From the NCBI RefSeq assembly GCF_009600885.1, contig NZ_VCLA01000180.1, positions 21,014 through 85,013 of the forward strand: DNA of 64,000 bases, given 5' to 3'. The notes beneath the pieces are model-generated. The model searched no databases. It was not told the DNA's origin and saw nothing but the letters and a program-made list of their open reading frames with translations. Origin of the DNA: Streptomyces jumonjinensis. Lineage in GTDB: Bacteria; Actinomycetota; Actinomycetes; Streptomycetales; Streptomycetaceae. Below are positions 24,744 to 33,300 of this stretch, piece after piece; the stretch's first letter is position 1; every line of letters begins with the position of its first letter. A program made the position numbers and the translations under genes.

Positions 24744-24810
24744 GGGGTCTCTCTTCTGTGTGCGGGTGGTGGAACCGGATCAGGCGGCTGGGTGGCTGCT
24801 GGTGGTGGGG
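24744..24810. repeat. Direct repeat B flanking methyltransferase gene
   Basis: Second copy of the ~60-base repeat, covering the methyltransferase leader and the very end of the helicase gene. It has one two-base insertion and several substitutions relative to copy A at 23889-23950. Confidence 0.75.
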
Positions 24811-26549
24811 TCGCATCCGAGGTGGGTGGTGTATCCGCGTGCTGCCCAGTCGGGCTGGATGGGGTGGGTGCAGATGGTGCAGAGGGGTTCGGTTGAGGTC
24901 TTTTCCTCCGGCGTTCCCTCCCTGTCCCCCCTCCTAGAGGGGGGTGACAGGGGAACGGAGGGCGTTCCTGGTGTTCCCTCGGTGTTACCGGGGAACGGTT
25001 GACCTGCGTCTTTACTGTCCCTTGACCCGTTCCGGGGAACGTTCCCGGGGAACGTGTCCTGGAACGCCTCGGGGGAACGTTGCGGGGAACGCTCCGCGGC
25101 GCTGTTCTGGCGGGCCTTGACGATGCGGGCGACCTTGTCGGAGCCGGCGGGTATCTGGAGTTCGGCGAGCTTGGCCTTGACGACGCGGTTACCAGCGTCG
25201 AGGGGGACCCCGGCATCGTTGAGGCGGGCGATGATGTGCTCGTCGGTGCCGGGGGCGGCGGCCTGCGTGGCGGGGTCCTGCTCGTAGGTCATGAGGACAT
25301 GGCGGGTGCAGCCGGGCATGTAGGTGTCGCCGTCACGGCGGGCCTGGCGGACGATCCTGAAGTGGTCGGGTCCGATGCCGGTGCGGGTGTGAGTCCGGCG
25401 AAGGGTGAGGTTGCCGCCGCCCTGCGCGGCGAGGGTCCATACGTGGTCGACGTCCTGCGTCTTCGCGGAGGAGCCTCGGGCGCCCTTGTCGCTGTCTTTG
25501 CCGAGGTGGTCAAGGCGGACGGAGCCGATGCCGGCACGCTTCAGCGGGAGGAGGGTGTTCCGGTAGAGGCTGAGCCAGGTGTCCGATTCGTTCTCCGGGC
25601 CGGAGATGAACCGGCTGACGGTGTCGATGCAGACGACCTGGGCTTCGACCTCGGCGGCCATGGCCATGAGGTCGGCGCCGCCGCCGGGGGTGTCGAGCGG
25701 CCGGATCGGGGGGAAGGACGCGTAGGTCAGCATCCCCATCCGGCCGGGCCCGGCGCCGTAGGAGATGAATCGTCCCTGCACGTCGGGCCAGCCGTTCTCG
25801 GCGTCGACGTAGAGAACGCTGATCTGGGGCTGCGGGCGGTCTCCGAGGAAGCTCTGTCCGGTGGCCATGCGCCACAGCCACTCCTGCGTGAACAGGCTTT
25901 TCCCGGCCTTGCCGTCGCCGACGATGGTGATCTGCTGCCCGGGGGCCATGAGCCGTCCGGGGAGGAGCTGGACGGCGCCGAAGTCGGTGGCGAAGAAGTC
26001 GTCCCACGCGAGGAAGGAGTCCGCAAGGTGGCTGGAGCGGGCGGTGGTGCCGCTGCCCTCGGTGGCGGTCTCGATCTCCTTGCGGCTGGTCGTGATGACC
26101 TCGTCCAGGTCACCGTCGTACCCGAGCTGGGTGATGCGGACGGCGGCTTCGATGACGCGCCGGCGGACGGCATGCTCGGCGATGACGTCAGCGTAGTAGC
26201 CGACGTTGGCCACGGAGGGGACGGCCTGGACGAGGACGTGGAGGTAGGCGGTGCCGCCGACGCGGCCGATGTCGCCTCGGCTGACCAGTTCGGCGGCGAC
26301 CATGATGGGGTCGACCGGCTCGTCCTTGGCGTGGAGGTCGAGGATGGTTCGGAAGATCGTCTCGTGTGCCGGGCGGTAGAACGCGGTGGGGTTGAGGGTG
26401 CGGGCGGCGAGGATGCCGTCCCTGGAGAGCAGCATGCCGCCGAGGACGGCCTGCTCGGCGTCCAGGTTGTGCGGGGGGACCCGGGTGAAGGCGTCGCCGT
26501 CCGCCGCCGCGGGGTCGGGGCGGTGGTTCAGGTGGCGGACGTTCTCCAC
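24780..26549 (-). CDS. DnaB-like replicative helicase
   Basis: The protein has 589 residues from GTG 26549 with GGAG upstream. Residues ~24-135 are a DnaB N-terminal domain (PPHNLDAEQAVLGGMLL; PVDPIMVAAEL). A RecA-type ATPase follows: Walker A GDGKAGKS at 211-218, Walker B with D309 (VVCIDTVS), and LDHLGKD later, closer to RepA/AAA_25 than to classic DnaB. The C-terminal ~100 residues (Pro/Arg-rich, FPGN repeats) end in a zinc-like CTIC...LGCD motif. The DNA for this tail holds an iteron cluster, so it may contain the origin. Confidence 0.85.
   Translation of the reverse strand: MENVRHLNHRPDPAAADGDAFTRVPPHNLDAEQAVLGGMLLSRDGILAARTLNPTAFYRPAHETIFRTILDLHAKDEPVDPIMVAAELVSRGDIGRVGGTAYLHVLVQAVPSVANVGYYADVIAEHAVRRRVIEAAVRITQLGYDGDLDEVITTSRKEIETATEGSGTTARSSHLADSFLAWDDFFATDFGAVQLLPGRLMAPGQQITIVGDGKAGKSLFTQEWLWRMATGQSFLGDRPQPQISVLYVDAENGWPDVQGRFISYGAGPGRMGMLTYASFPPIRPLDTPGGGADLMAMAAEVEAQVVCIDTVSRFISGPENESDTWLSLYRNTLLPLKRAGIGSVRLDHLGKDSDKGARGSSAKTQDVDHVWTLAAQGGGNLTLRRTHTRTGIGPDHFRIVRQARRDGDTYMPGCTRHVLMTYEQDPATQAAAPGTDEHIIARLNDAGVPLDAGNRVVKAKLAELQIPAGSDKVARIVKARQNSAAERSPQRSPEAFQDTFPGNVPRNGSRDSKDAGQPFPGNTEGTPGTPSVPLSPPSRRGDREGTPEEKTSTEPLCTICTHPIQPDWAARGYTTHLGCDPTTSSHPAA
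24910..25091. other. Candidate phage replication origin: iterons plus hairpin
   Basis: GGGGAACG occurs exactly at 24950, 24990, 25034, 25047, 25072 and 25084; a near copy CTGGAACG lies at 25059. The last five sit at 12-13 base steps. Opposite-strand copies (CGTTCC) occur between. A hairpin pairs CCTGTC (24921-24926) with GACAGG (24946-24951) and CCCCCTC with GAGGGGG. Iterons inside a replication gene resemble the lambda-type origin arrangement. Function is inferred. Confidence 0.55.
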
Positions 26550-26557
26550 GGGGCTCC

Positions 26558-26848
26558 TCAGAACAGGGTGTCGGGCGTGCTGGTGCAGCGGTGTTCGGTG
26601 ACGATCTGGTGCTGGCAGGCGCGGGAGGGGCAGCGCCAGCGGAGGTGCGGGGGGCCGATGTGGGGCTGGTGGAGGCACCAGGTGAGCCGCATGGGGGTGC
26701 GGTGGTGGTGTTCGGTGGCGGGGTCGATCGGGGCCGGGTCCGCGGTGACGTGGAGTGCGGCGCGGTGGCCGACCCACTGGCGGAGGACGGGGGCCGCGCA
26801 CGTCGGGCACCGGGAGTCGGCGGTGCCCGACGTGCGACGGCCGGTCAT
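26558..26848 (-). CDS. Small zinc-binding phage protein
   Basis: The protein has 96 residues from ATG 26848, overlapping the preceding stop by one base. CPTC (near residue 14) and CPSRACQHQ (near 74) form a likely zinc ribbon; TWCLHQPHIGPPHLRW and C-terminal Thr-rich tail follow. It lies just upstream of the helicase, so it may belong to replication. No family recognised. Confidence 0.6.
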   Translation of the reverse strand: MTGRRTSGTADSRCPTCAAPVLRQWVGHRAALHVTADPAPIDPATEHHHRTPMRLTWCLHQPHIGPPHLRWRCPSRACQHQIVTEHRCTSTPDTLF

Positions 26849-27219
26849 CAGCTCTGCTCGCTGCCCGCGCCGACGAGGAGCCCGGAGCCGTGCCGGAGCA
26901 CGTCGCGGGCCTGCTGAACGTCGGGGTGGAGTTCGCCGTCGAGGGTTCCGCCCTTGGTGCGGAGGCGGTACAGGCCGCGCTGGAGTTCGCGGAGTCGTTC
27001 GTCGCTGTAGTCGTCGGCGGCGACCTCTATGGCGACGATGCGGATCTTGACGGCGGGGTTCTTGTCCTCGTCGGGGCCGGGCTCGGTGCGCTCGACGTGG
27101 GCCAGTTCCACGACGGCCATCCAGCGGCCCTGGCGGTTGCGGAACATGTCGAGGGCGTGGTCGGCGAGGGCTTCGCGAACGTCCTCGATGATCTTCGAGT
27201 CGAACTTGATGTCGGGCAT
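26848..27219 (-). CDS. Phage protein, unknown function
   Basis: The protein has 123 residues from ATG 27219 with AAGGA upstream. Sequence: DIKFDSKIIEDVREALADHAL, then strand-rich RWMAVVELAHVERTEPG and VKIRIVAIEVAADDYSDERLRELQRGLYRLR. Mixed alpha/beta. The family is common in actinophages between recombination and helicase genes; function unknown. Confidence 0.65.
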   Translation of the reverse strand: MPDIKFDSKIIEDVREALADHALDMFRNRQGRWMAVVELAHVERTEPGPDEDKNPAVKIRIVAIEVAADDYSDERLRELQRGLYRLRTKGGTLDGELHPDVQQARDVLRHGSGLLVGAGSEQS

Positions 27220-27230
27220 GTGGGTTCCTT

Positions 27231-27680
27231 TCAGAGGTTGGCGAGGACGCGGCGGGACAGCTCCATGACGAAGCGGGTGCGGGCGTCGTGGTCGAGGTCG
27301 GGGTGGAAGGCGAAGTGGAGGCGGACGCGGGGCGTGTCCACGCCGTTGCCGGGGTCGTATCCGACGGTGAGGGTGTGCTCTTCGGGCTCCAGGCCGTCGA
27401 TGCCGAGGGCGATGGCCCACGCGGAGGTGTCGGCGGCTGTGCAGATGAGGTCGTGGATGCAGCCCTGGGCCTCGCTGTACTGCCTGTCGCCACCGGTGCC
27501 TCTGAGGAGGTCTCGCCAGCTCACCGGGGTGCTGGTGTCGACGGTGTGGGCGACGGGGGCGCTCTGCATCATCTCGCCGACCTCCATGAAGTAGGGGTCC
27601 TTGGCGAGTTCGGCGTGCTGTCGGGCGGCCTCGGCGCGGAGGTCGGCGTCGGTGTACGGCGGCCGGGCGTGGGCGGTCAT
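27231..27680 (-). CDS. Phage protein, unknown function
   Basis: The protein has 149 residues from an ATG that overlaps the preceding stop by four bases. N-terminal YTDADLRAEAARQHAELAKDP, then HDLICTAADTSAWAIALG and a beta segment GVDTPRVRLHFAFHPDLDHDARTRFV. No recognised domain. Most likely an early-region helper of the DNA metabolism genes. Confidence 0.6.
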   Translation of the reverse strand: MTAHARPPYTDADLRAEAARQHAELAKDPYFMEVGEMMQSAPVAHTVDTSTPVSWRDLLRGTGGDRQYSEAQGCIHDLICTAADTSAWAIALGIDGLEPEEHTLTVGYDPGNGVDTPRVRLHFAFHPDLDHDARTRFVMELSRRVLANL

Positions 27681-27928
27681 GCGGCTTGCCTTTCAGTGAT
27701 GGGTGCGGCGGGGTGGCATCGGGTGGCGTGGACGGCCCGGACGGTGTCCACGAAGCGGCGTACGGCGAGGGGGCCGGTGACGGGGCCTTCCTGGGTGCCG
27801 CAGCGGAGGCAGGCGTAGACAGCGCGCGGCGGGCGGCGGTACTCGATGTGGCCGGTGAGGTCGCCGCGCTTGATCTCGTAGCCGTCGCCGAAGTCGACGG
27901 CGAGCGCGCCGCTCATGCGGGCGGTCAT
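27677..27928 (-). CDS. Small protein with CxxC
   Basis: The protein has 83 residues from ATG 27928, overlapping the resolvase stop by four bases. Motif YACLRCGTQEGPVTG is a half zinc ribbon; later ATRCHPAAP may supply further ligands. Function unknown. Confidence 0.6.
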   Translation of the reverse strand: MTARMSGALAVDFGDGYEIKRGDLTGHIEYRRPPRAVYACLRCGTQEGPVTGPLAVRRFVDTVRAVHATRCHPAAPITERQAA

Positions 27929-28548
27929 CGGGCCACCACGGTGGCGCGGTCGGGCCAGCGCACCGAGTCGAGCGCTCGGCGGTGGGTGTCCGGGACGACG
28001 GCGAGGGGCCAGCCGAGCCAGTGCACGCCCATCGCCATGAGGATGTGCGCGTCGGCCTCGTCGTAGCGGGCGGGGCCCTCGGTGTGGATGCCGTACGTCT
28101 CGGCGACGGCGTCCCGGAGTGCGCCCTTGAGGGCGTCCCCGCGGAGCCGCTTCCCGGTCTCGGGATCCTTCGGCGCGGCGGTGCCGACGGCGTAGATCAT
28201 CCGCTGGCCGGGGGTGACGACGGCGTACGGGATGCGGCGTTTCCACAGGTCGTGGCGGACCATCCACCGCATCGCGGCCAGCGCGTCGGCCCCGGTGTTG
28301 TTGTGGCCGTAGGCGGCGCCCTCGATGACGACGAAGTCCGCCGCGCGGATGTGGTCGGCGATGCCGATGAGCTGCTGCTCGAACCGGGAGTGCTGGCTCT
28401 GGCCGCGGGCCTTGACGTGGTCGGTCCAGCCCTCCCCGGCGATGCCGGTGATGCCCATCGCGATATCCAGCCCAATGACCCGGGGCCGGGCCCCGGCCGC
28501 CACAAGGGCGGCCGGGGCCTCGGGGGTGAACGGGGTCGGGGCGGTCAC
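27925..28548 (-). CDS. RuvC-like Holliday junction resolvase
   Basis: The protein has 207 residues from GTG 28548 with GGAGG. RNase H fold with acidic residues in the expected places: D28 (VIGLDIAMGITG), E76 (FVVIEGAAYG), and a C-terminal DEADAHILMAMG pair of acids. This is the RuvC/crossover-junction type seen in phages, which resolves branched DNA before packaging. It overlaps the downstream gene by four bases. Confidence 0.85.
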   Translation of the reverse strand: MTAPTPFTPEAPAALVAAGARPRVIGLDIAMGITGIAGEGWTDHVKARGQSQHSRFEQQLIGIADHIRAADFVVIEGAAYGHNNTGADALAAMRWMVRHDLWKRRIPYAVVTPGQRMIYAVGTAAPKDPETGKRLRGDALKGALRDAVAETYGIHTEGPARYDEADAHILMAMGVHWLGWPLAVVPDTHRRALDSVRWPDRATVVAR

Positions 28549-28940
28549 TGGTCCTCCCAGCAGTTCATGGCCTCGGTGAGGGCCAGCGCGCCCGTCCACG
28601 CGACCGCAGCGGGCGCGGCCGGACCGGCCGGACCGTGCTCGCAGATGTGGAAGACGAAGGCGGTGACGTCGTCGGGGGCGGCGATCACGGGGCCGGGAAG
28701 AAGCGGGCCGTCCCCGTCACGGTCTCCGGAGGCGGACCAGCCCTTGATCGACGACCACGCGAGGTGCAGGCCGTGCGGCCAGTAGTCCTCGGTGAGGGCG
28801 TGGTGGTCGGCGGCCCACTGGAGCCGGATGCGGTAGTCGAGGTCGTCGGTGGTCCGCAGCTCGATGAGCGCGGGCCGGACGTCGGCCCCTGCGAGGTCGG
28901 CGTAGACGGCCTCGGCGTAGGCGATGTGAGGGAGGATCAT
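28545..28940 (-). CDS. Phage protein, unknown function
   Basis: The protein has 131 residues from ATG 28940 coupled to the exonuclease stop. It starts ILPHIAYAEAVYADLAGADVRPALIELR, with a central LQWAADHHALTEDYWPHGLHLAWS and FVFHICEHGP. The mixed alpha/beta protein has no recognised motif. Position between an exonuclease and a resolvase suggests DNA metabolism. Confidence 0.6.
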   Translation of the reverse strand: MILPHIAYAEAVYADLAGADVRPALIELRTTDDLDYRIRLQWAADHHALTEDYWPHGLHLAWSSIKGWSASGDRDGDGPLLPGPVIAAPDDVTAFVFHICEHGPAGPAAPAAVAWTGALALTEAMNCWEDQ

Positions 28941-29671
28941 CGGTCGCCGTCCTCGGTGCGCTGCTGCGGGATGAAGGGCCACTCGGTGCGCACGTCGTCC
29001 GCCCACTCCTCTTTGCCGGGCGTCCGGGCGAAGTACGCGCGGAGCCCTTCGGCCTGCACTCGGGCCCACTCGATCTGCCAGCGGTGCAGCTCCGCGAGGG
29101 ACGCGCCCCCGATGTCCGCGCGTTTGTTCGCGATCCGCCAGGCGACCCGGCATGCCGCGATGGCGTCGGCGTCCGCCGAGTGCGCCCCGTCCAGGGCGAC
29201 CTGGTAGTGGCGGGCGAGGTCGTCGAGCTTCCGCCCGCCCTTCCGGTACGGGTCGACGTGCTTGTCCAGCACCCGCGGGTCTATGACCCGCAGCTGCTCT
29301 CCGACCAGGTCGGTCAGCGGCTGGACACCATGACGGCGGGCCTCCCGGTCCAACATCGTCAGATCGAACGACGCGTTCATCGCCACCACCGGGATGCCGT
29401 CCCGCACGACCTGCGCGAGCGCCGCGACGACCTGCTCGACGACCTCGGCGGCCGGCCGACCGTCGGCGCGGGCCTGCTCAGTGGTGATGCCGTGCACGGC
29501 AGCGGCCTCGGCCGGGATGTCGATGCCGGGGTCAGCAAGCCAGGTCGCGGAGGCGGTGGGATGGTGGCCGCCGCACCGGACGACGCACGCGGTGACGATG
29601 CGGTCGTCCTCCACGGAGACGCCGGTGGTCTCCAGGTCGAAGCCGCACATGCGGCCGAGGTGCCAGCTCAC
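28937..29671 (-). CDS. DnaQ-like 3'-5' exonuclease
   Basis: The protein has 244 residues. DEDDh motifs: CGFDLETTG (D12, E14), then MNASFDLTMLDR near 100-110, and GAHSADADAIAA near 165, where H and D complete the site. This is a proofreading-type exonuclease domain without a polymerase. GTG 29671 overlaps the preceding stop by four bases. The C-terminal part is a basic/aromatic helix (LAELHRWQIEWARVQAEGL). Confidence 0.9.
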   Translation of the reverse strand: MSWHLGRMCGFDLETTGVSVEDDRIVTACVVRCGGHHPTASATWLADPGIDIPAEAAAVHGITTEQARADGRPAAEVVEQVVAALAQVVRDGIPVVAMNASFDLTMLDREARRHGVQPLTDLVGEQLRVIDPRVLDKHVDPYRKGGRKLDDLARHYQVALDGAHSADADAIAACRVAWRIANKRADIGGASLAELHRWQIEWARVQAEGLRAYFARTPGKEEWADDVRTEWPFIPQQRTEDGDR

Positions 29672-30450
29672 TGGCCACCTACCTGGATGCGCTCCTGACC
29701 GATCCGGAACAGGAAGGCCCCGAGGGGTTCCTCGTCCCCGACCTCGTTCACGACCTGAGCGTTGAAGAGGCCGACCTGCTTGATCTCGTAGTTGATCTGT
29801 GCGAGCCGCTGCCGGGACGTCCCCGCCTCCAGGATCTCGTCACGGTACGAAGCGGCCGTCCGAGGCGGCGCCTCGCCCCGTTCGATGTTCGACTCGTCAC
29901 TGTCCGGGGCCCCCGTGGGGATCAGCCCGGCGATCAGCAGAACGACCCGCTGCGCGATGGTCTGCGCCTTCGCAGTGCCCTTGTCGGCGTAGTCCAGGGA
30001 TTCCCCCTCGGACTCCATCTCGAAGAAGTCGCCTCGGGGCCCGTACACCCTCCACGTCACCTTCGTGGTGGCTTCCCGCATCGGGGTGCCCTTACCGCTC
30101 TTGGCGTCCCGGTGGGACGGCGCGAGCCGGTGCGGGATGACGGAGACACCGTGCTTGAGGGTGACGGGGCCGAAGGCGGCGACGGTGCGCTCGTAGCCTC
30201 GGAAGTCGTACTTCTTCTTCCCGTTCTCGACGTAGGCGTCGCCCTTGCCGATATAGGCGATGTCCCGGCGGACGCGGAGCCAGGCGATGTGGACGGGAAC
30301 GTCCGCCCACTCTTCACTCTCCGCAGGCACGTAGCCGGACAGGTCGGGCAACGACTCAGTGATGATCCCGGTGTCGTCGGCCGATCCGGCTGGCGGCAGG
30401 GTGTCGGTGCGGCCAGCGGCGGCAGCGGCGCGCTCGGCGAGCGTGCTCAT
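29668..30450 (-). CDS. ERF-family single-strand annealing recombinase
   Basis: The protein has 260 residues. The core (about 55-180) has the ERF pattern: HIAWLRVRRDIAYIGKGDAY, KKYDFRGYERTVAAFGPVTLKHGVSVIP and ESLDYADKGTAKAQTIAQRVVLL. Such proteins anneal complementary single strands together with a 5'-3' exonuclease, here encoded immediately upstream (YqaJ-type), forming a two-component recombination module. ATG overlaps the exonuclease stop. Confidence 0.85.
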   Translation of the reverse strand: MSTLAERAAAAAGRTDTLPPAGSADDTGIITESLPDLSGYVPAESEEWADVPVHIAWLRVRRDIAYIGKGDAYVENGKKKYDFRGYERTVAAFGPVTLKHGVSVIPHRLAPSHRDAKSGKGTPMREATTKVTWRVYGPRGDFFEMESEGESLDYADKGTAKAQTIAQRVVLLIAGLIPTGAPDSDESNIERGEAPPRTAASYRDEILEAGTSRQRLAQINYEIKQVGLFNAQVVNEVGDEEPLGAFLFRIGQERIQVGGQ

Positions 30451-31496
30451 GAGCTGTACTCCTCACGGATGGTGCTGGGAATGTTCAGACGGCGGGAGAC
30501 CCGGTCTTCGACGCAGTCGGCGTACGCCTCGGGCCACCGCTCGGCGAGCCGCCGGGTGTCGCAGTGCTCGCGGGCCTGCTCGTCGTAGCTGTAGAGGGTG
30601 CGGTCGAGGTGGATCGCGGTGTCCGCGCCGTCGAGCGCGCCGATCATCACGGCCTTCGCCGCGTCCTTCCGGCGCAGGGCGGCGCTCTCGTCGGCCCCGG
30701 CGGCGACGTAGTCGGCCAGGGCCTCCGTGACCTCGCCCTGCCGGGAGATATCGACCGTCCCGGCCCGGTCGGGGTGCAGCTGCTCGTAGAGGTCGAGGAG
30801 AACGGCCGGGTCGGCGTCGGCGGCGAGGACGGGCGGGTGCCGGTCCGTGATCTGCTGCCAGGCGCGGGCCCCGGCGGCGCGGAGGTCGGCGACGAGCTGG
30901 GCGTGGTCGGCGACGCGCACCACGAACTGCCGGTAGTCGTTGCCGCCGATCAGGCATGCGACGTGCATGTGGTCGTAACCGCAGGTGTCGGCCTGCCACA
31001 AGGTCTGAGCGAGGACATCGTCCGGGACACCGCGCCGCCACTGGTCCGCCTTCATGCGGTCGCGGCACTTGATCTCCACCGCACAGCGCTCGTCAGCGTC
31101 GGCGAGCGGGCAGGCGAGGACGCGGCGGTCGAGCGTGCACATCTGCCACGGCCGGTCGACGTTGGCGACGAGCCCGACTCGGCGGACCATAGAGCGGTTG
31201 CGGCGGGCCCACTCGCGGGCCACGGTCTCCTCAAACGCGCGGCCCCACAGCGCGGGCTCGGAGTCGTCGGACTCCAGCGGGAGCCCGCCGGTCTTGTCGT
31301 GCCAGACGGACAGCGCGTTGCCGTACCGGCTGATGCCGAGAACGGCAGCCATGTCCGAGGACCCGAGGCCCTGGCGGCGGGCGGTGAGCCAGACGGCCCG
31401 GTCCGCGTCCGCGGGGAGGATGAGCCGGCCGGTGGGGGTGACCCGGCGGCCGGGGGCCGGGCCCGTGGTGGGCCCGGCCAGCGGAGCGGTCGTCAC
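30447..31496 (-). CDS. YqaJ-type viral recombinase exonuclease
   Basis: The protein has 349 residues. PD-(D/E)xK nuclease pattern: GLGSSDMAAVLGISRYGNALSVW, WGRAFEETVAREW, and CAVEIKCRD (E-x-K). This is a lambda-exonuclease-like enzyme that resects DNA ends to give 3' single strands for the ERF protein. GTG start overlaps the preceding stop. The C-terminus is helical. Confidence 0.9.
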   Translation of the reverse strand: MTTAPLAGPTTGPAPGRRVTPTGRLILPADADRAVWLTARRQGLGSSDMAAVLGISRYGNALSVWHDKTGGLPLESDDSEPALWGRAFEETVAREWARRNRSMVRRVGLVANVDRPWQMCTLDRRVLACPLADADERCAVEIKCRDRMKADQWRRGVPDDVLAQTLWQADTCGYDHMHVACLIGGNDYRQFVVRVADHAQLVADLRAAGARAWQQITDRHPPVLAADADPAVLLDLYEQLHPDRAGTVDISRQGEVTEALADYVAAGADESAALRRKDAAKAVMIGALDGADTAIHLDRTLYSYDEQAREHCDTRRLAERWPEAYADCVEDRVSRRLNIPSTIREEYSS

Positions 31497-32221
31497 TCGT
31501 CCGCCTCCGCGTCGTACTCGGAGGCCACGGTCAGCGCCGTGACGACGTAGCCGGTCGACCGCTCGTCCTCACCGAAGCTGGCGACCAGCTCGGCAACGCC
31601 GTCGGCCTCGTCCTCGATCCAGTCGAGCGCCGCGCCAGGGATCTCCCGGCGGACATGCGCCTCGCAGTGCGCGCGGGCGGCGGCCGCAGTCGCGTAGAGG
31701 CCGAGGGGGACCGTGTTGCACCAGGCGCGGTACACGGCGGCCGGAGTGGACTCGCCGCGCGACGGCGCGGTGTCCTTCTCCAGCTCGGCGGTTTTGTCGG
31801 CCATGCGGCGGAGCTCGGTGATGGCGGTCATCAGGCCGGGGCCTCGGGTGTCGCCCCAGCCGTCCTCGAACCGGTCCAGGGCGCGGATGTCGGTGACCTT
31901 GGCGTCCAAGGCGTCAGCGGCCTCCCGCAGCACCTCGGCGCGGCCCGACCGGGCCGCGCGGTCCGTGTTCAGCAGCTCGACCAGATACACGGCCAGCTCC
32001 GGGCACTCGACCTCCACGGCCGGGGCCGGGCAGCAGTCGTACACCGAGCCGTCGTCCGGGTCGTGGTGCTCGTCGCCGCAGACCGGGACGATGCCGTCCG
32101 GGGCGTCGGCGGCGTTGGCGATGTAGCAGGTCCGCCACTCGGGCAGGTGGGGCGGGGTGGCCCCGGTCCAGGCGGGCAGTGCGCGGGCCGCAGCGTCACG
32201 GGCGCGGTCGAGGGCGCTCAT
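31493..32221 (-). CDS. Phage protein, unknown function
   Basis: The protein has 242 residues from ATG 32221. N-terminal DRARDAAARALPAW, a cysteine-rich middle (CYIANAADAPDG...CGDEHHDPDDGSVYDCC) and an acidic helical C-terminal part (ADKTAELEKDT; DWIEDEADGVAELVASFGEDERS). It probably binds zinc through the Cys/His cluster. No family recognised. Confidence 0.6.
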   Translation of the reverse strand: MSALDRARDAAARALPAWTGATPPHLPEWRTCYIANAADAPDGIVPVCGDEHHDPDDGSVYDCCPAPAVEVECPELAVYLVELLNTDRAARSGRAEVLREAADALDAKVTDIRALDRFEDGWGDTRGPGLMTAITELRRMADKTAELEKDTAPSRGESTPAAVYRAWCNTVPLGLYATAAAARAHCEAHVRREIPGAALDWIEDEADGVAELVASFGEDERSTGYVVTALTVASEYDAEADE

Positions 32222-32628
32222 GCGGCACCGGCCTCGGCGATGCGGCGGACACCGGCAACCCTGATGCCGCGCCAGTGGAGGACGCGCCTCCAGGTCTGGC
32301 GGCGCGTCTGCTTGCGGGTCGCGGCGGTCAGCCGCTTTGCCAGGACGCGGGCCTTCGTTCCGTACAGCGGCACCCGCGACGACGCACGCTCCGTCAGATC
32401 GGAGACGAGCTCCTCGAACGGCAGGCGCCCCTCCTCGGGCGTGCGGGTCTCGGTCGCGAGGTCGGTCAGCCGGTCCCACAGGTCGGTGTCGGCGCTGTCG
32501 AGCAACGCGTCCAGGACATCGCCCACGACGCGCTCGGTGAGGCCCTCCAGGTCGAGGACCACGCCCGCCGGGATCGTCCGGACGTAGATGGGGATGGGCC
32601 CGGCGACGGGCTCGGAACGGTCAGACAT
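32218..32628 (-). CDS. Phage protein, unknown function
   Basis: The protein has 136 residues from ATG 32628. IYVRTIPAGVVLDLEGLTERVVGDVLDALLDSADTDLWDRL is followed by a very basic C-terminus (KRLTAATRKQTRRQTWRRVLHWRGIRVAGVRR), which may bind nucleic acid. No family recognised. Confidence 0.6.
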   Translation of the reverse strand: MSDRSEPVAGPIPIYVRTIPAGVVLDLEGLTERVVGDVLDALLDSADTDLWDRLTDLATETRTPEEGRLPFEELVSDLTERASSRVPLYGTKARVLAKRLTAATRKQTRRQTWRRVLHWRGIRVAGVRRIAEAGAA

Positions 32629-32872
32629 CAGAGTCCCCCTCAGGGATGGAGAGGCAGTGAGCACAGGTCACGGCACCGGAAGGCACCGGGCGCGAGCAGG
32701 AGTCGCACCGCGCGAGAGTGATCAACACCGGAGGCTCGTCGGCCGGGCGGTGCAGAGCCGCGATCACACGGCCCACCAGCTCGGCGATCACCGGCAGCAC
32801 CTGGAAGAGGAGCAGGGCGAGCGTCGCGTACGCGATCAGCGCGTAGGCGATCATCCGGGCGACCAACATCAC
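32621..32872 (-). CDS. Membrane protein with zinc-ribbon tail
   Basis: The protein has 83 residues. One hydrophobic helix (IAYALIAYATLALLLFQVLPVIAELV) is followed by a C-terminal zinc ribbon (CDSCSRPVP...CAHCLSI). A membrane anchor with cytosolic zinc ribbon in a phage early region could be a host-interaction protein. The start is GTG 32872 or ATG 32869, overlapping the preceding stop. Confidence 0.6.
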   Translation of the reverse strand: MMLVARMIAYALIAYATLALLLFQVLPVIAELVGRVIAALHRPADEPPVLITLARCDSCSRPVPSGAVTCAHCLSIPEGDSDV

Positions 32873-33300
32873 CGCTCACCCGCCTCGGGCCGCATCACGA
32901 CCGGGTCCCCGGACGCCGACAACAACGCCTCCGGGAACTGCCCCTGGGGCCGCAGCAGCTCCGCCTCCAGCTCAGCGACCCGAGCCCGCAGACGGCCCAG
33001 CTCCCGCCGCGCACGACGCGCCCGCATCCGCTCCAGCACGATCCGCTCGGACGGCCGCGTCCACTGGTGCAGGCCCACGGACTTCACCCACCGACTGCCG
33101 TGGCCGTCCTCAGGAGTACCGCACTCAGCGCACGCCCACGGCTCCACAGCCAGCCCGGCCGTCGTCTCCGGGGCGACCCACCCGGCGGCGGACACCACCT
33201 GAGCGAGCTGCAACGGCTCGCCCCGGCCCGCCTGCATGGACGCCCGCAGCGCCGTCTCCAGCGCTGTCTCCAGCGCCGCCAGTTCGCGGTAGCTGCTCAT
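32869..33300 (-). CDS. Phage protein with coiled coil
   Basis: The protein has 143 residues from ATG 33300. N-terminal helix (YRELAALETALETALRASM), central WACAECGTPEDGHGSRW (two cysteines, possibly zinc) and a C-terminal coiled coil (RMRARRARRELGRLRARVAELEAELL). Function unknown. Confidence 0.6.
   Translation of the reverse strand: MSSYRELAALETALETALRASMQAGRGEPLQLAQVVSAAGWVAPETTAGLAVEPWACAECGTPEDGHGSRWVKSVGLHQWTRPSERIVLERMRARRARRELGRLRARVAELEAELLRPQGQFPEALLSASGDPVVMRPEAGER

Noticed and set aside
25080..27050. Very long rightward frame (656 codons) opposite the helicase gene
   Set aside because: It is the GC-rich antisense shadow of the helicase; composition is Gly/Val/Asp-rich without motifs, and all neighbours read leftward.
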